A stretch of 64,000 nt of DNA from Pseudomonas sp. CCI4.2 (GCF_034350045.1 NZ_CP133781.1:689001-753000); one strand, 5' to 3'; positions 17,779 through 27,778 are shown, numbered from the stretch's first letter. Notes: generated by a model from the letters alone, not told the origin. Program-made: numbers and translations.

Positions 17779-17899
17779 ATCAAAAAACCTGCACGTGTAC
17801 ACGTTGGAAAATCGCGGGCGCGGAATATAGCACAAAATTTGACCAATTCCGACGGTAATGGTCGGAATTAGCAGCGGAAGAATTTGATACGGGCACACT

Positions 17900-17987
17900 G
17901 TGGGACCGAATTCATTTGGGAAGGCGTTGGGTCAACTACAAAGGTCGCCGGACGTGCAATTCATTCCCGAATACATTCGGTCCCAGA
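17900..17987. repeat. REP palindrome pair, GTGGGACCGAAT family
   Basis: TGTGGGACCGAATTCATTTG near 17899 is answered by CGAATACATTCGGTCCCA at the far end. The same pair recurs at 41861-41935 and a single arm near 46487. It fills the gap between dnaB (3' side) and ygiQ (5' side). Confidence 0.75.
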
Positions 17988-18005
17988 AGGCCGGGAAGCG
18001 TCGCA

Positions 18006-19400
18006 TCAATCGTCGTCGAAGTTGTAACTGCCCGGCGCGAGGTTTTCGAATCGGGTGTATTTGCCGATGAACGCCAGCCGCGTAGTGCCGATTGGGCCGT
18101 TACGCTGCTTGCCGATGATGATTTCAGCGATGCCTTTGTGCTCGGTTTCGGGGTGATACACCTCGTCCCGGTACACGAACATGATCACGTCAGCATCCTG
18201 CTCGATCGCTCCGGATTCCCGCAGGTCGGAGTTGATCGGGCGCTTGTTCGGCCGTTGCTCCAGGGAACGGTTGAGCTGAGACAAGGCGACCACTGGGCAT
18301 TGAAATTCTTTGGCCAAGGACTTCAACGAACGAGAAATCTCGGAAATCTCATTGGTACGGTTGTCACCGCTTGAGCCAGGAATCTGCATCAATTGCAGGT
18401 AGTCGATCATGATCAGGCCAACTTCGCCGTGCTCACGCACCACCCGGCGAGTCCGCGCGCGCATTTCCGACGGGCTGATACCGGCAGTGTCATCGATGAA
18501 CAGTTTGCGGTCGTTGAGCAGATTGACCGCCGAGGTCAGGCGTGGCCAATCATCGTCTTCCAGACGACCGGCGCGGACCTTGCTCTGATCGATACGACCC
18601 AGCGACGACAACATACGCATGATCAGTGATTCACCTGGCATTTCCAGTGAATACACCAGCACTACTTTGTCGCTACGAAGCACGGCGTTTTCCACCAGGT
18701 TCATGGCGAACGTGGTTTTACCCATCGACGGACGGCCGGCAACGATGATCAGGTCAGACGGTTGCAGGCCGCTGGTTTTCTCGTCCAGGTCGGTATAACC
18801 GGTGGACAAGCCCGTTATCGCGTTATCCGTGTTGAACAGCGTGTCGATGCGATCAATGGCTTTGGTCAGCAGGTCGGTAACGCTGACCGGGCCACCACTT
18901 TTCGGGCGTGCTTCGGCAATCTGGAAGATCTGCCGCTCAGCTTCGTCGAGAATCTCGGCGGCGCTGCGGCCTTCCGGATTAAACGCGCTGTCAGCGATTT
19001 CCGCACTAATGCCAATCAACTGCCGCAAGGTCGCCCGCTCGCGCACGATTTGCGCATAAGCCTTGATGTTGGCGACGGACGGAATGTTTTTCGCCAGTTC
19101 ACTCAGATAACCCAGACCGCCAACCTGCGACGTATGACCTTCTTTGTCCAGTTGCTCGGACAGGGTAACCACGTCGATAGGGCTGTTCTGGTCGGCCAGT
19201 TTAGCGATGGCACGGAAGATCAGACGGTGATCGTGTCGATAAAAGTCGCCATCGGATACTTGATCGAGCACGCGCTCCCAGGCGTTGTTGTCCAGCATCA
19301 AACCACCGAGCACGGCCTGTTCGGCCTCGATGGAGTGCGGCGGCACCTTGAGGGCGGCAGTTTGCAGATCGTATTGCTCGGGGGCGGATATTTCGTTCAT
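18006..19400 (-). CDS. dnaB: Replicative DNA helicase
   Basis: The 464-residue length equals that of P. aeruginosa DnaB as I recall it. The N-terminal helical domain starts SIEAEQAVLGGLMLDN, and the RecA-like C-terminal domain has the Walker A motif GRPSMGKTT at 222-230 and a Walker B with DYLQLM. DnaB forms a hexamer and unwinds the fork ahead of polymerase III. ATG 19400 matches the family start; the frame continues two codons to a GTG. It follows rplI with a strong hairpin between, as is usual for the rpsF-rplI-dnaB region. Confidence 0.97.
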   Translation of the reverse strand: MNEISAPEQYDLQTAALKVPPHSIEAEQAVLGGLMLDNNAWERVLDQVSDGDFYRHDHRLIFRAIAKLADQNSPIDVVTLSEQLDKEGHTSQVGGLGYLSELAKNIPSVANIKAYAQIVRERATLRQLIGISAEIADSAFNPEGRSAAEILDEAERQIFQIAEARPKSGGPVSVTDLLTKAIDRIDTLFNTDNAITGLSTGYTDLDEKTSGLQPSDLIIVAGRPSMGKTTFAMNLVENAVLRSDKVVLVYSLEMPGESLIMRMLSSLGRIDQSKVRAGRLEDDDWPRLTSAVNLLNDRKLFIDDTAGISPSEMRARTRRVVREHGEVGLIMIDYLQLMQIPGSSGDNRTNEISEISRSLKSLAKEFQCPVVALSQLNRSLEQRPNKRPINSDLRESGAIEQDADVIMFVYRDEVYHPETEHKGIAEIIIGKQRNGPIGTTRLAFIGKYTRFENLAPGSYNFDDD

Positions 19401-19424
19401 GGCCACTTAAAAATCAGGGAGAAC

Positions 19425-19464
19425 AGAAAAACAAAGGGCACGACCTGTGAACAGGATCGTGCCC
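19425..19464 (-). terminator. Terminator after rplI
   Basis: GGGCACGA and TCGTGCCC pair perfectly around a 13-base loop. On the minus strand the hairpin is followed by TTTGTTTTTCTG, so it ends the rpsF-rpsR-rplI transcript just ahead of dnaB. Confidence 0.85.
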
Positions 19465-19509
19465 GATGTTAAACGTCTAGCGAGCAAGTCGCCAAGCGTT
19501 AAGTGCTGC

Positions 19510-19956
19510 TTAAGCAGCTACCACAATAACGCGTACGGTTGCTTCTACGTCGCTGTGCAGGTGCACGGCTACGTCGAATTCACCAACGTTACGGATAGTG
19601 CCGTTCGGCAGACGAACTTCGCTTTTTGCAACTTCAACGCCAGAGGCGGTCAGTGCATCAGCGATGTCGTGGGTGCCGATCGAACCGAACAGCTTGCCTT
19701 CGTCACCGGCGGTGGCAGTGATAGTCACTTCCAGCTCAGCCAGTTGGGCAGCGCGCGTTTCAGCCGAAGCTTTTTTGTCTGCAGCCAGTTTTTCCAGGTC
19801 AGCACGACGCTCTTCAAACGCAGCCACGTTGGCAGCGGTTGCAGCGGTTGCTTTGCCGTACGGCAGCAGATAGTTACGACCGTAACCGGCCTTAACATTT
19901 ACTTTGTCGCCCAGGTTGCCCAGGTTCGCGACTTTTTCCAGAAGGATCAGTTGCAT
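19510..19956 (-). CDS. rplI: 50S ribosomal protein L9
   Basis: The 148-residue product starts [20 protein letters not shown] and contains [13 protein letters not shown], the L9 signature in the N-terminal rRNA-binding domain. A long central helix (about 40-75, Ala/Glu/Lys-rich) connects it to the C-terminal domain. L9 binds 23S rRNA near the L1 stalk and helps hold the reading frame. The gene closes the rpsF-rpsR-DUF2232-rplI run. Confidence 0.98.
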   Translation of the reverse strand: MQLILLEKVANLGNLGDKVNVKAGYGRNYLLPYGKATAATAANVAAFEERRADLEKLAADKKASAETRAAQLAELEVTITATAGDEGKLFGSIGTHDIADALTASGVEVAKSEVRLPNGTIRNVGEFDVAVHLHSDVEATVRVIVVAA

Positions 19957-19975
19957 GTGAAAATCCTCTTAACTT

Positions 19976-20872
19976 TTAACCTTCACCGTCCGCAGAGCCG
20001 TTACCAACGTCTTTCGACGCAAAACGACCGCGAAAATCAATCAGGCTGTCGACGATGGCAAACACCACCAGCAACGGATAGATCAGCTGCATAAACAGCA
20101 ACAGCGTTACGTACAACCCCACCAGCCAGAACCTGCCCAGTCGCTTTTCAGCAACCAGGCCATGAACCAAAGCCAGCCCGGCGAACATCAGCGGTACGCT
20201 GCACAACGGTGTCAACATCGCCATCTGAGGACCGAAATTCGGCCCCAGAAGCATGCACACCAGCAGCAACAACGCCGGTACCCTCGGGAGTCTTATGCTG
20301 CGAAATTCGCGGCCAAAACCACCAGGGTTGTACAACAACGCTTGCCAGTAACGCCCCAGAATCAGGGTCAGCACACTGACGATCTGCAACAAAGCCGCAA
20401 TCAGGCCGTTTAGTACCGGTGCAATCAATGCTCCTAGTCGCGCTCGCTCTTCTACCGATAATTGCTGGTAGAGCCCATCGAGGACTTGCGGCAGAAGTTT
20501 TTGCAACTCCTGCGCCATCACTTCGATGGGTTCGCGGAAAACCGCTCCCAAAACCACTGCGTACAACAGACCCAGTGCCACGCTGACCAGCAGCACGCGG
20601 ACCCAGGACTCGCTGGCGCGTAACAACGCTGCCAACCCCAGCGAACCGAGCAACACCATAAAGGTGCGAGGTTCACCGAAATACCACCAGACCAAAGCCG
20701 GCAGTAAAGCCCAGGCGAGGATGCCAACGGCATCACTCAAACCGCGCCGCAGAAGCACAAGGCAACCTGCGGCAGCACTCAACCAAAACAACAACGGCAA
20801 TGCCGCACATCCGACCACTACAAGAGTGGCCTGCACGCGGCCGCGCATGATGAAATTAGCCATGGCGCGCAT
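19976..20872 (-). CDS. DUF2232-type (YybS-like) multi-pass membrane protein
   Basis: The 298-residue protein has about seven to eight hydrophobic segments, including the N-terminal VVVGCAALPLLFWLSAAAGC and the C-terminal LVGLYVTLLLFMQLIYPLLV. A membrane protein of this type sits between rpsR and rplI in pseudomonads, and family members are annotated YybS/DUF2232. The function is unknown. Its stop lies 19 bases before the rplI start, so it is co-transcribed with ribosomal genes. The ATG at 20872 has GGGA eight bases upstream; ATG 20863 is an alternative. Confidence 0.8.
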   Translation of the reverse strand: MRAMANFIMRGRVQATLVVVGCAALPLLFWLSAAAGCLVLLRRGLSDAVGILAWALLPALVWWYFGEPRTFMVLLGSLGLAALLRASESWVRVLLVSVALGLLYAVVLGAVFREPIEVMAQELQKLLPQVLDGLYQQLSVEERARLGALIAPVLNGLIAALLQIVSVLTLILGRYWQALLYNPGGFGREFRSIRLPRVPALLLLVCMLLGPNFGPQMAMLTPLCSVPLMFAGLALVHGLVAEKRLGRFWLVGLYVTLLLFMQLIYPLLVVFAIVDSLIDFRGRFASKDVGNGSADGEG

Positions 20873-20908
20873 GCGTTCTATCCCTTACTACTTGTCGACT
20901 GCCTGGTC

Positions 20909-21139
20909 TCAGCGGCCGTGGCTGTCGGTGTAGGCCAGCAGGGCCAGGAAGCGGGCACGCTTGATAGCGGTGGCCAGCTGACGCTGATAACGAGCTTTTG
21001 TACCGGTGATACGGCTTGGAACAATTTTGCCGGTCTCGGATACGTATGCTTTCAGAGTGTTGAGATCTTTGTAATCGATCTCCTTCACGTCTTCAGCGGT
21101 GAAGCGGCAGAATTTACGACGACGGAAGAAACGTGCCAT
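20909..21139 (-). CDS. rpsR: 30S ribosomal protein S18
   Basis: The 76-residue protein begins [20 protein letters not shown] and contains [20 protein letters not shown], both standard for S18. It pairs with S6 on the platform of the small subunit. It lies 28 bases after rpsF in the same operon. The single Cys near the start is the non-zinc form common in gammaproteobacteria. Confidence 0.98.
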
Positions 21140-21167
21140 GTAATTGGCTCCTCAAAAGGTCCGTGGA

Positions 21168-21593
21168 TTACTCGTCAGCGTTATCGCTGGCGTCGCTGTT
21201 GTCACCGTCATCGCCATCGGCGTTGTCGGAGTGCTCAGGACGGTCACGACGCTCACGGCGCTCGCTGCGGTTTTCTTCGGCCTTGAGCATCTCGGACTGA
21301 CCAGTTACGGCTTCGTCGCGACGGATGACCAGGTTACGGATCACGGCATCGTTGTAACGGAAGTTGTCTTCCAGTTCAGCCAAAGCCTTACCGGTGCATT
21401 CAACGTTCAGCATCACGTAGTGAGCCTTGTGAACATTGTTGATTGCATAGGCCAATTGACGACGGCCCCAATCTTCCAGACGGTGAACTTTACCGCCGTC
21501 TTCTTCGATCAGCTTGGTGTAACGCTCTACCATGCCGCCGACTTGCTCGCTTTGATCCGGGTGGACCAAAAAGATGATTTCGTAATGACGCAT
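21168..21593 (-). CDS. rpsF: 30S ribosomal protein S6
   Basis: The 141-residue protein starts [20 protein letters not shown] and contains the S6 fold to about residue 105. After that it has a basic patch ([14 protein letters not shown]) and an Asp/Asn/Ser-rich tail ending DNADE. S6 binds 16S rRNA with S18. Acidic C-terminal tails of S6 are the site where RimK adds glutamates in E. coli and pseudomonads. It is the first gene of the S6-S18-L9 operon; a promoter is visible at 21713-21741. Confidence 0.98.
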   Translation of the reverse strand: MRHYEIIFLVHPDQSEQVGGMVERYTKLIEEDGGKVHRLEDWGRRQLAYAINNVHKAHYVMLNVECTGKALAELEDNFRYNDAVIRNLVIRRDEAVTGQSEMLKAEENRSERRERRDRPEHSDNADGDDGDNSDASDNADE

Positions 21594-21712
21594 GAATGCT
21601 CCTTACGGGTTGTAGCCTGCCGCTAAAAAACGGTCAGACAAGGAGTGAATGACACTTGTGAGTCTTGCCCAGCACAGGCACAGAAGCGCCTGCCATGACA
21701 GCAAGGGGCGCA

Positions 21713-21741
21713 ATTGTAGAGAAGGTAGGGCGATGGCGCAA
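21713..21741 (-). promoter_or_regulatory. Predicted sigma-70 promoter of rpsF operon
   Basis: On the minus strand TTGCGC, a 17-base spacer and TACAAT are seen. The -10 matches five of six consensus bases. It lies about 120 bases before the rpsF start, leaving a leader long enough for regulation. Confidence 0.5.
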
Positions 21742-21762
21742 GGAGATTGGTGTACACATCTG

Positions 21763-21848
21763 TAGGAGCCAACTGGTTGGCGAGGCGGCAAGCACGGTAT
21801 GACCGATACGCCGCGCCAGGCCTTCGCCAACCAGTTGGCTTCTACAGG
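21763..21848. repeat. REP palindrome, GTAGGAGCCAAC family
   Basis: TGTAGGAGCCAACTGGTTGG pairs with CCAACCAGTTGGCTTCTACA across a loop of about 45 bases. It fills the space between the rlmB stop and the rpsF promoter. Confidence 0.85.
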
Positions 21849-21849
21849 G

Positions 21850-22608
21850 TTACTTCTTGGCGGCTGCCTTCACGCTACGCTGGCGCAGGGCCTCGAACAG
21901 GCATACGCCAGTGGCGACGGACACGTTCAAACTGCTGACACTACCGGCCATCGGCAGTTTTACCAGGTAGTCGCAATGGTCACGCGTCAGGCGACGCATG
22001 CCTTTACCTTCAGCACCCATTATCAAGATAGTCGGACCGGTCAGGTCTTGCTGATACAACTCGACTTCAGCCTCCCCCGCCGTACCGACAACCCACAAAC
22101 CACGCTGCTGCAGTTTTTCCAGTGTGCGCGCCAAGTTGGTGACTGCCACCAACGGAATCACTTCCGCTGCGCCGCAGGCTACTTTTCGCACGGTCGGCGT
22201 CAATGTTGCCGATTTGTCTTTCGGCACAATCACAGCCAACGCACCCGCCGCATCGGCGGTACGCAGGCAAGCGCCAAGGTTGTGCGGATCGGTCACGCCG
22301 TCCAACACCAGAATCAGGGGCGGACCTTCGGTACGATCGAGAAGCTCGTCAAGCATGGCTTCGCCCCACACCTGACTCGGACTGACGTCTGCAACAACAC
22401 CTTGGTGCACGCCTTCGACCCAAACGTCCATTTCACGACGCTCAGCCTGACCCACCGCCACACGATTTTCGTTGGCGAGCTGGATCAATACCTGAACCCG
22501 CGGATCGTTACGATTTTCCGCCAGCCAGACTTGCTTGACCCGTTTCGGGTGATGTCGTAACAGTGCTTCTACAGCGTGAACGCCGTAGATTTTTTCCAGC
22601 GAACTCAT
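21850..22608 (-). CDS. rlmB: 23S rRNA (guanosine-2'-O-)-methyltransferase RlmB
   Basis: The 252-residue SpoU/TrmH-family protein has an N-terminal substrate domain (KIYGVHAVEALLRHHP). The three SPOUT motifs follow: DPHNLGACLRTADAAG, ILIMGAEGKGMRRL, and VSSLNVSVATGVCLFEAL, which build the trefoil knot and bind S-adenosylmethionine. RlmB methylates G2251 of 23S rRNA. Its ATG overlaps the rnr stop by four bases, the order seen in E. coli (rnr-rlmB). Confidence 0.96.
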   Translation of the reverse strand: MSSLEKIYGVHAVEALLRHHPKRVKQVWLAENRNDPRVQVLIQLANENRVAVGQAERREMDVWVEGVHQGVVADVSPSQVWGEAMLDELLDRTEGPPLILVLDGVTDPHNLGACLRTADAAGALAVIVPKDKSATLTPTVRKVACGAAEVIPLVAVTNLARTLEKLQQRGLWVVGTAGEAEVELYQQDLTGPTILIMGAEGKGMRRLTRDHCDYLVKLPMAGSVSSLNVSVATGVCLFEALRQRSVKAAAKK

Positions 22609-25232
22609 GACTTGGCCTTAGGTTTACGCACTCCGCCGCTTTTGTCGGCAGGTGCCGAGCCCGCTTTGGGCGGGCCCTTACGATGTTTACTTGGTTTGGC
22701 TGGCTTACCCGTCGAAGCAGGGTCAGCTTTACTGGACTTTCCCGACGCCGCCTTTCCACCACCTTTCGCTTCGGACAGCAGAGCCTGCTTCATTTCACGG
22801 CTTTTGCGCACTTCAGCGTTTTTCGCCGCAGCATCACTTGGCCGATAAGCTTCGGCCGCTGGCGCAGCTTTCGCCGGAGCACCACGACGCCCGGAGGACT
22901 TGGCAGGCGCTTCGGTTTTTTCCGCCGGAGCCGGAGTGGTTTCAGCACCGCGACGCTTGCGACCAATCGGCGCGCTAATAGTCTTTTCAGACATCTCGAA
23001 GTCGATCTTGCGTTCGTCGAGGTCGACGCGCATGACCCGTACTTCAACCGTGTCGCCCAAGCGGAAACTACGGCCCGTGCGCTCGCCCGCCAGGCGGTGA
23101 TGCACGGGGTCGAAGTGGTAGTAATCGCCCGGCAAGGCCGTTACGTGCACCAAGCCCTCGACGTAGATGTCAGTCAGCTCAACGAACAGACCGAAACCCG
23201 TCACCGCAGTGATTACGCCAGGGAATGATTCACCCACGCGGTCTTTCATGAACTCGCATTTGAGCCAGTTGACCACATCACGCGTGGCTTCATCGGCGCG
23301 GCGCTCGCTCATGGAGCACTGCTCACCCAACTGTTCCAGCGCTGCTTCATCGTAAGGATAGATGCGCGCTTTCGGAATAGTCATGGCACCGGCGCGACGA
23401 ACGTGTGGTGTGTCTTGCTCGGAGCGGATCACGCTACGAATCGCACGGTGCGTGAGCAGGTCCGGGTAACGGCGGATCGGCGAAGTGAAGTGCGTATACG
23501 CTTCGTAATTCAGGCCGAAGTGGCCCTGATTGTCGGCGCTGTACACCGCTTGACTCAACGAACGCAGCATCACGGTCTGAATCAGGTGGAAATCCGGACG
23601 ATCCTTGATGCTGGCCAGCAATGCCTGGTAATCCTTCGGCGACGGGCCATCTTTACCTTTGTGCAACGACAGACCCAGCTCGCCGAGGAACGCGCGAAGT
23701 TTTTCCAGGCGCTCTGGCGGCGGCCCGTCGTGGACGCGGTATAAGGCAGGAATTTCGTGCTTCTTCAGGAATGCAGCAGTGGCCACGTTGGCGGCCAGCA
23801 TGCATTCTTCGATCAGTTTGTGAGCATCGTTACGCGTGGTCGGGCGAATTTCGGCGATTTTGCGCTCGGTACCGAAGATGATCCGGGTTTCCTGAGTCTC
23901 AAAATCGATCGCGCCACGGGTATGACGGGCGGCCAGCAGGACCTTGTACAGCGAGTACAGCTGCTTCAAGTCCGGCACAACGTCGGAATACTCTTCACGC
24001 AATTGCTTGGCTTCGGCCGTTTTCGGCTGCTCCAAGATCGCGCTGACCTTGTTATAGGTCAGACGAGCGTGGGAGTGGATGACCCCTTCGTAGAACTGGT
24101 AGTCAGTCATTTCGCCGGTTTTCGAGATAGTCATCTCGCACACCATGGCCAAGCGATCAACGTGCGGGTTCAACGAGCACAAGCCGTTGGACAATTGCTC
24201 AGGGAGCATTGGCACAACGCGCTCCGGGAAGTACACCGAGTTACCGCGCACTTGCGATTCGGTATCCAGCGCTGAACCGATCTTGACGTAGCTCGATACG
24301 TCGGCAATAGCGACGTACAGCTTCCAGCCACCCGAGAACAAGCGCAGCTTGCCCGGCTTGGCTTCGCAGTAAACCGCATCGTCGAAGTCGCGAGCGTCTT
24401 CGCCATCGATGGTCACGAACGGCAAGTGACGCAGGTCGACGCGATGTTCCTTGTCTTTCTCTTCCACTTCCGGCTTGAGCTTGGCGGCTTCTTTGAGCAC
24501 CGCTTCTGGCCAGACATGCGGAATGTCATAGGTGCGCAGCGCGACATCGATTTCCATGCCAGGCGCCATGTAATTGCCGACCACTTCCACCACGTCGCCT
24601 TGCGGCTGGAACCGCGCCGTTGGCCAGTGAGTAATTTTCACTTCGACGAACTGACCGACCTTGGCGCTGGAATTGCGCCCCGGCGTGATCAGCACTTCTT
24701 GCTGGATCTTCGGGTTATCTGGCACGACAAAACCGATGCCGCCCTCTTCGAAGTAGCGACCCACGATGGTTTCATGGGCGCGGGAAATGACTTCCACCAT
24801 CACACCTTCGCGGCGACCGCGGCGATCAAGACCGGAAACACGGGCCAAACCTCGATCACCGTCGAACACCAGACGCATCTGCGCCGGACTCATGAACAGG
24901 TCATCCGAGCCGTCATCCGGGATCAGGAAACCGAAGCCGTCACGGTGGCCCGAGATGCGACCGAGGATCAGATCGAGCTTATCCACAGGGGCATACGTGC
25001 CCCGGCGGGTGTAGATCAACTGAGCATCCCGCTCCATAGCGCGCAAGCGACGACGCAGGGCTTCGAACTGATCTTCAGTCGTTAGCCCAAACTCTTCCAC
25101 CAATTGCTCACGACTTGCCGGCGACCCGCGGTCAGCAAGATGTTGCAAGATCAGCTCACGGCTGGGGATAGGGTTTTCGTATTTTTCCGCTTCACGCGCG
25201 GCCTCGGGATCGAGGGACTGCCAATCGGCCAT
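22605..25232 (-). CDS. rnr: Ribonuclease R
   Basis: The 875-residue protein has an N-terminal winged-helix region, cold-shock domains, an RNB catalytic domain starting near residue 275 with the acidic cluster DGEDARDFDDAVYCEAK, and an S1 domain near 665-755 (PGVITAVTGFGLFVELTDIY). The last 110 residues are Lys/Ala/Pro-rich, as in other RNase R proteins, and aid binding of structured RNA. RNase R degrades RNA 3' to 5' through stems and works with trans-translation. Upstream is a 234-base gap holding its promoter region and then the tRNA-Leu gene on the opposite strand. Confidence 0.97.
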   Translation of the reverse strand: MADWQSLDPEAAREAEKYENPIPSRELILQHLADRGSPASREQLVEEFGLTTEDQFEALRRRLRAMERDAQLIYTRRGTYAPVDKLDLILGRISGHRDGFGFLIPDDGSDDLFMSPAQMRLVFDGDRGLARVSGLDRRGRREGVMVEVISRAHETIVGRYFEEGGIGFVVPDNPKIQQEVLITPGRNSSAKVGQFVEVKITHWPTARFQPQGDVVEVVGNYMAPGMEIDVALRTYDIPHVWPEAVLKEAAKLKPEVEEKDKEHRVDLRHLPFVTIDGEDARDFDDAVYCEAKPGKLRLFSGGWKLYVAIADVSSYVKIGSALDTESQVRGNSVYFPERVVPMLPEQLSNGLCSLNPHVDRLAMVCEMTISKTGEMTDYQFYEGVIHSHARLTYNKVSAILEQPKTAEAKQLREEYSDVVPDLKQLYSLYKVLLAARHTRGAIDFETQETRIIFGTERKIAEIRPTTRNDAHKLIEECMLAANVATAAFLKKHEIPALYRVHDGPPPERLEKLRAFLGELGLSLHKGKDGPSPKDYQALLASIKDRPDFHLIQTVMLRSLSQAVYSADNQGHFGLNYEAYTHFTSPIRRYPDLLTHRAIRSVIRSEQDTPHVRRAGAMTIPKARIYPYDEAALEQLGEQCSMSERRADEATRDVVNWLKCEFMKDRVGESFPGVITAVTGFGLFVELTDIYVEGLVHVTALPGDYYHFDPVHHRLAGERTGRSFRLGDTVEVRVMRVDLDERKIDFEMSEKTISAPIGRKRRGAETTPAPAEKTEAPAKSSGRRGAPAKAAPAAEAYRPSDAAAKNAEVRKSREMKQALLSEAKGGGKAASGKSSKADPASTGKPAKPSKHRKGPPKAGSAPADKSGGVRKPKAKS

Positions 25233-25466
25233 TAGAATGAGTTCACCTTATCTATATTTATTTAGTTTGGCATATACCGGATTGAAACGCGAAGACACCA
25301 TTTGTTACGCAGCCCCGCGATCCGAAAAAATATTTCACAGCGGGGGTTTACAGCTCCTACACTCATCCGTAAGATGCGCCCCACAACGACGGCAAACGTT
25401 GTTGTAGTTGAAAGTAAACGATAATTTCAGAGTTAAATCAGAATTTATTGGCGAACCCAACGAACT

Positions 25467-25553
25467 GCCCAGATGGTGAAATTGGTAGACACGCCAGCTT
25501 CAGGTGCTGGTGACCGCAAGGTCGTGGAAGTTCGAGTCTTCTTCTGGGCACCA
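25467..25553 (+). tRNA. tRNA-Leu (anticodon CAG)
   Basis: The 87-base sequence folds as a class II tRNA. The acceptor stem is GCCCAGA/TCTGGGC with discriminator A and encoded CCA. The anticodon stem CCAGC/GCTGG holds the loop TTCAGGT, giving anticodon CAG, which reads CUG. A long variable arm (TGACCGCAAGGTCGT) and the T loop TTCGAGT are present. It stands alone on the plus strand. Confidence 0.97.
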
Positions 25554-25560
25554 ATTTAAA

Positions 25561-25587
25561 CAAAACCGAGCCACGTGCTCGGTTTTG
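25561..25587 (+). terminator. Terminator after tRNA-Leu
   Basis: AAAACCGAGC and GCTCGGTTTT form a perfect stem with a short loop eight bases after the CCA end. Confidence 0.9.
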
Positions 25588-25692
25588 TGCTTTCTGCGCT
25601 TGGGATTTCAAATCAAACATTTCATGCCGCAGAGACCGCGGAGAAAGAGTGCGCCCCAATTGCACCCTTTCTCGCCATCTCGCTAAGTTTGT

Positions 25693-27627
25693 TTACGCGC
25701 GAAATTGCCCAAGGCTCGCCTTCAGTTGCGCAGCCAAACCATCCAGCACCTTGCCACTGGCTGTGGTTTCGACCACTGCCTGAGCCGCGCGCTGCGCCTG
25801 AGCATGAATCACTTCGACACGCCCTCTCACCGCTTGCGCACCCTGGGCCTGATGCTCAGCTGCTTGTGTTGCCAATCCAATAGCCGCATGCACTTGCTCG
25901 ACCGAAGCCTGTACTGACAATTGCAGCTTCGCACTGTCACGCAGTACCGCCAGCCCTTCGTTGGCTTGGCGCCCCGCCAAGCCGATCGCGGCCACTGCCT
26001 CTTTAGCACCTTGCTGCAATGCGCCGATGTGCGCCTGAATATCGCCCGTCGAACGTTGCGTCTTGCTCGCCAACGCGCGAACTTCATCGGCTACCACCGC
26101 GAAACCACGACCTGTTTCACCTGCGCGGGCCGCTTCGATTGCTGCGTTGAGTGCCAACAAGTTGGTTTGTTCCGCGATGCCATGAATCACCGTCAGCACC
26201 ACTTCAATCTGTTCGCTCTGCCGCGCCAAGCGCTCAATGACTTTGGCACCGGTATCGACCTGGCCCGCCAATGCCTCGATCAAACCGCCGACTTGCGCGG
26301 AGGTCCGGGTATTTTCATCGGTGGCCTGACGAATACCCACTACCTGCTGCAAGGCCGCCTGCATGGCCTGACTTTCAGCCTGAGCTTCATCGGCCATCTG
26401 CGAAAGAGCCTGGAGGCTGGCAGCCACTTCATCACGCTGAGACTCCGCCGCAGCACCCGCACCCGCATTTCGGCGGCTCAACGCACCAATTTCTACACCC
26501 GTGAGCTGAGCGACATCCCCCGCCTCGCGCACAATGGGCTGCAATTTGTCGACGAAGCGATTGACCGCCGCCGCCATGTCACCAATTTCATCGTTGCTAT
26601 TGAGCTGGACGCGCTTGGTCAAATCGCCCTCTCCCGCCGCGAGGTCGTTCAGCGCCGCGATCAGCAGGTGCAATTTGCTTACGACTCGACGACCGAGTAC
26701 TACGGCCAACAGCAACAGCACGCCGAGCCCAACCAACGCCAAGCCCAAACCTATGCGCCAGCGCAAGGTAGCGGCTGCTTCCTGGACGGTTGTGCTGGTA
26801 TTGGCGGCCATTGCCGACGCTGCGGCTTGGGCCGACTGCAAGCGCGTGCGCAATGCTTTCGAACTGTCGGCTGCCGCGCCTACCAGACTGTCGGACACCA
26901 ATTGCTCGGCACCCACAATCAATGCCGAGAACCGGGTATCCAGTGCCGCCAAATTGGTCTCAACCGTGGAGGTGGTAACGCCCATGATCACTTTGCCGAT
27001 TTCCACCCCATTCGGGCTGATCGAGGCTTCAACGTAATAAACCGAGGGGTCGTGCTGGGCGGCGCTCAAGACTTTATCGATGGGCCGGTCACCCTCGCCT
27101 TTGTCCAGCAAGGCTTTTATCTGGGGATTATCGCGATTCAGGTAGCGTGTCAGGTGCTCGCCCTGTGCGTCGTTATAAACCACGAACAACACATTGGGAT
27201 TTCGTTGAGCGCGACGAGCGAATTCCGACAAGGTCGGCGTGTCGTTATCCCACATGGCGCGCGGGGCAACAGCCGCCAGCAACTGGGCCATGTCGTTGGC
27301 AGAATCATGCAGATCTTTTTCGAGCGTGCCACGCAGTTGCACCTGCTCGTCTTTAAGCCGCGACGACAATCCGGCGCTCAGGCGCTGTCGGGTACTGGAA
27401 GAAAGGGCATCAAGGCTGGAAGTAACTTCACTACTCGCCTGCTCTAATTGTGCAGTGAGATTTTGTGAATCAACGCCGAGGCGGGCCGCCAAATCCGCTT
27501 CAAGCGCGGTAACGGTGCTCCGGGTCAGGGCAACCGCCACAACCACCTGCACCAAAAGGGCAACGCCAAGGGCGATAAACACGGGTCGCAATAAGCGACT
27601 TCGTAAAAGAGAAAGGACGGCCGACAT
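25693..27627 (-). CDS. Methyl-accepting chemotaxis protein
   Basis: The 644-residue receptor has a membrane segment at about 16-34, a periplasmic ligand domain to about 290, a second segment at 291-312, a HAMP domain to about 365, and the cytoplasmic signalling domain. The conserved hairpin tip [20 protein letters not shown] is at 487-505. The ligand region contains [20 protein letters not shown] and [18 protein letters not shown], suggestive of a PAS/dCache-like sensor, though the ligand cannot be named. ATG 27627 has GAGGAA upstream. It lies downstream of purA behind a hairpin, so it probably has its own promoter. Confidence 0.93.
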   Translation of the reverse strand: MSAVLSLLRSRLLRPVFIALGVALLVQVVVAVALTRSTVTALEADLAARLGVDSQNLTAQLEQASSEVTSSLDALSSSTRQRLSAGLSSRLKDEQVQLRGTLEKDLHDSANDMAQLLAAVAPRAMWDNDTPTLSEFARRAQRNPNVLFVVYNDAQGEHLTRYLNRDNPQIKALLDKGEGDRPIDKVLSAAQHDPSVYYVEASISPNGVEIGKVIMGVTTSTVETNLAALDTRFSALIVGAEQLVSDSLVGAAADSSKALRTRLQSAQAAASAMAANTSTTVQEAAATLRWRIGLGLALVGLGVLLLLAVVLGRRVVSKLHLLIAALNDLAAGEGDLTKRVQLNSNDEIGDMAAAVNRFVDKLQPIVREAGDVAQLTGVEIGALSRRNAGAGAAAESQRDEVAASLQALSQMADEAQAESQAMQAALQQVVGIRQATDENTRTSAQVGGLIEALAGQVDTGAKVIERLARQSEQIEVVLTVIHGIAEQTNLLALNAAIEAARAGETGRGFAVVADEVRALASKTQRSTGDIQAHIGALQQGAKEAVAAIGLAGRQANEGLAVLRDSAKLQLSVQASVEQVHAAIGLATQAAEHQAQGAQAVRGRVEVIHAQAQRAAQAVVETTASGKVLDGLAAQLKASLGQFRA

Positions 27628-27733
27628 GGTGGAATTCCTCTACTGCAGACGCCATTAAAATGATGGCATTCTTTAATAAGTGAATTCACAGCAAGTGCCG
27701 TGCCGCTCCAGCATCTATCACGCCATAGAACAA

Positions 27734-27759
27734 CAAAAGGCCGCATAAGCGACCCTTTG
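27734..27759 (-). terminator. Terminator after purA
   Basis: On the minus strand CAAAGGGTCGC, a TTAT loop and GCGGCCTTTTG form an 11-base stem with two G-T pairs, then TTGTTCT. It lies 20 bases after the purA stop. Confidence 0.7.
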
Positions 27760-27778
27760 TTTATCTTTCAACGACTTA

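Noticed and set aside
25921..27447. A 508-codon plus-strand frame opposite the chemoreceptor gene
   Set aside because: The minus strand encodes an unmistakable chemoreceptor with HAMP and signalling tip; the plus frame has no family resemblance and is a codon-bias shadow.
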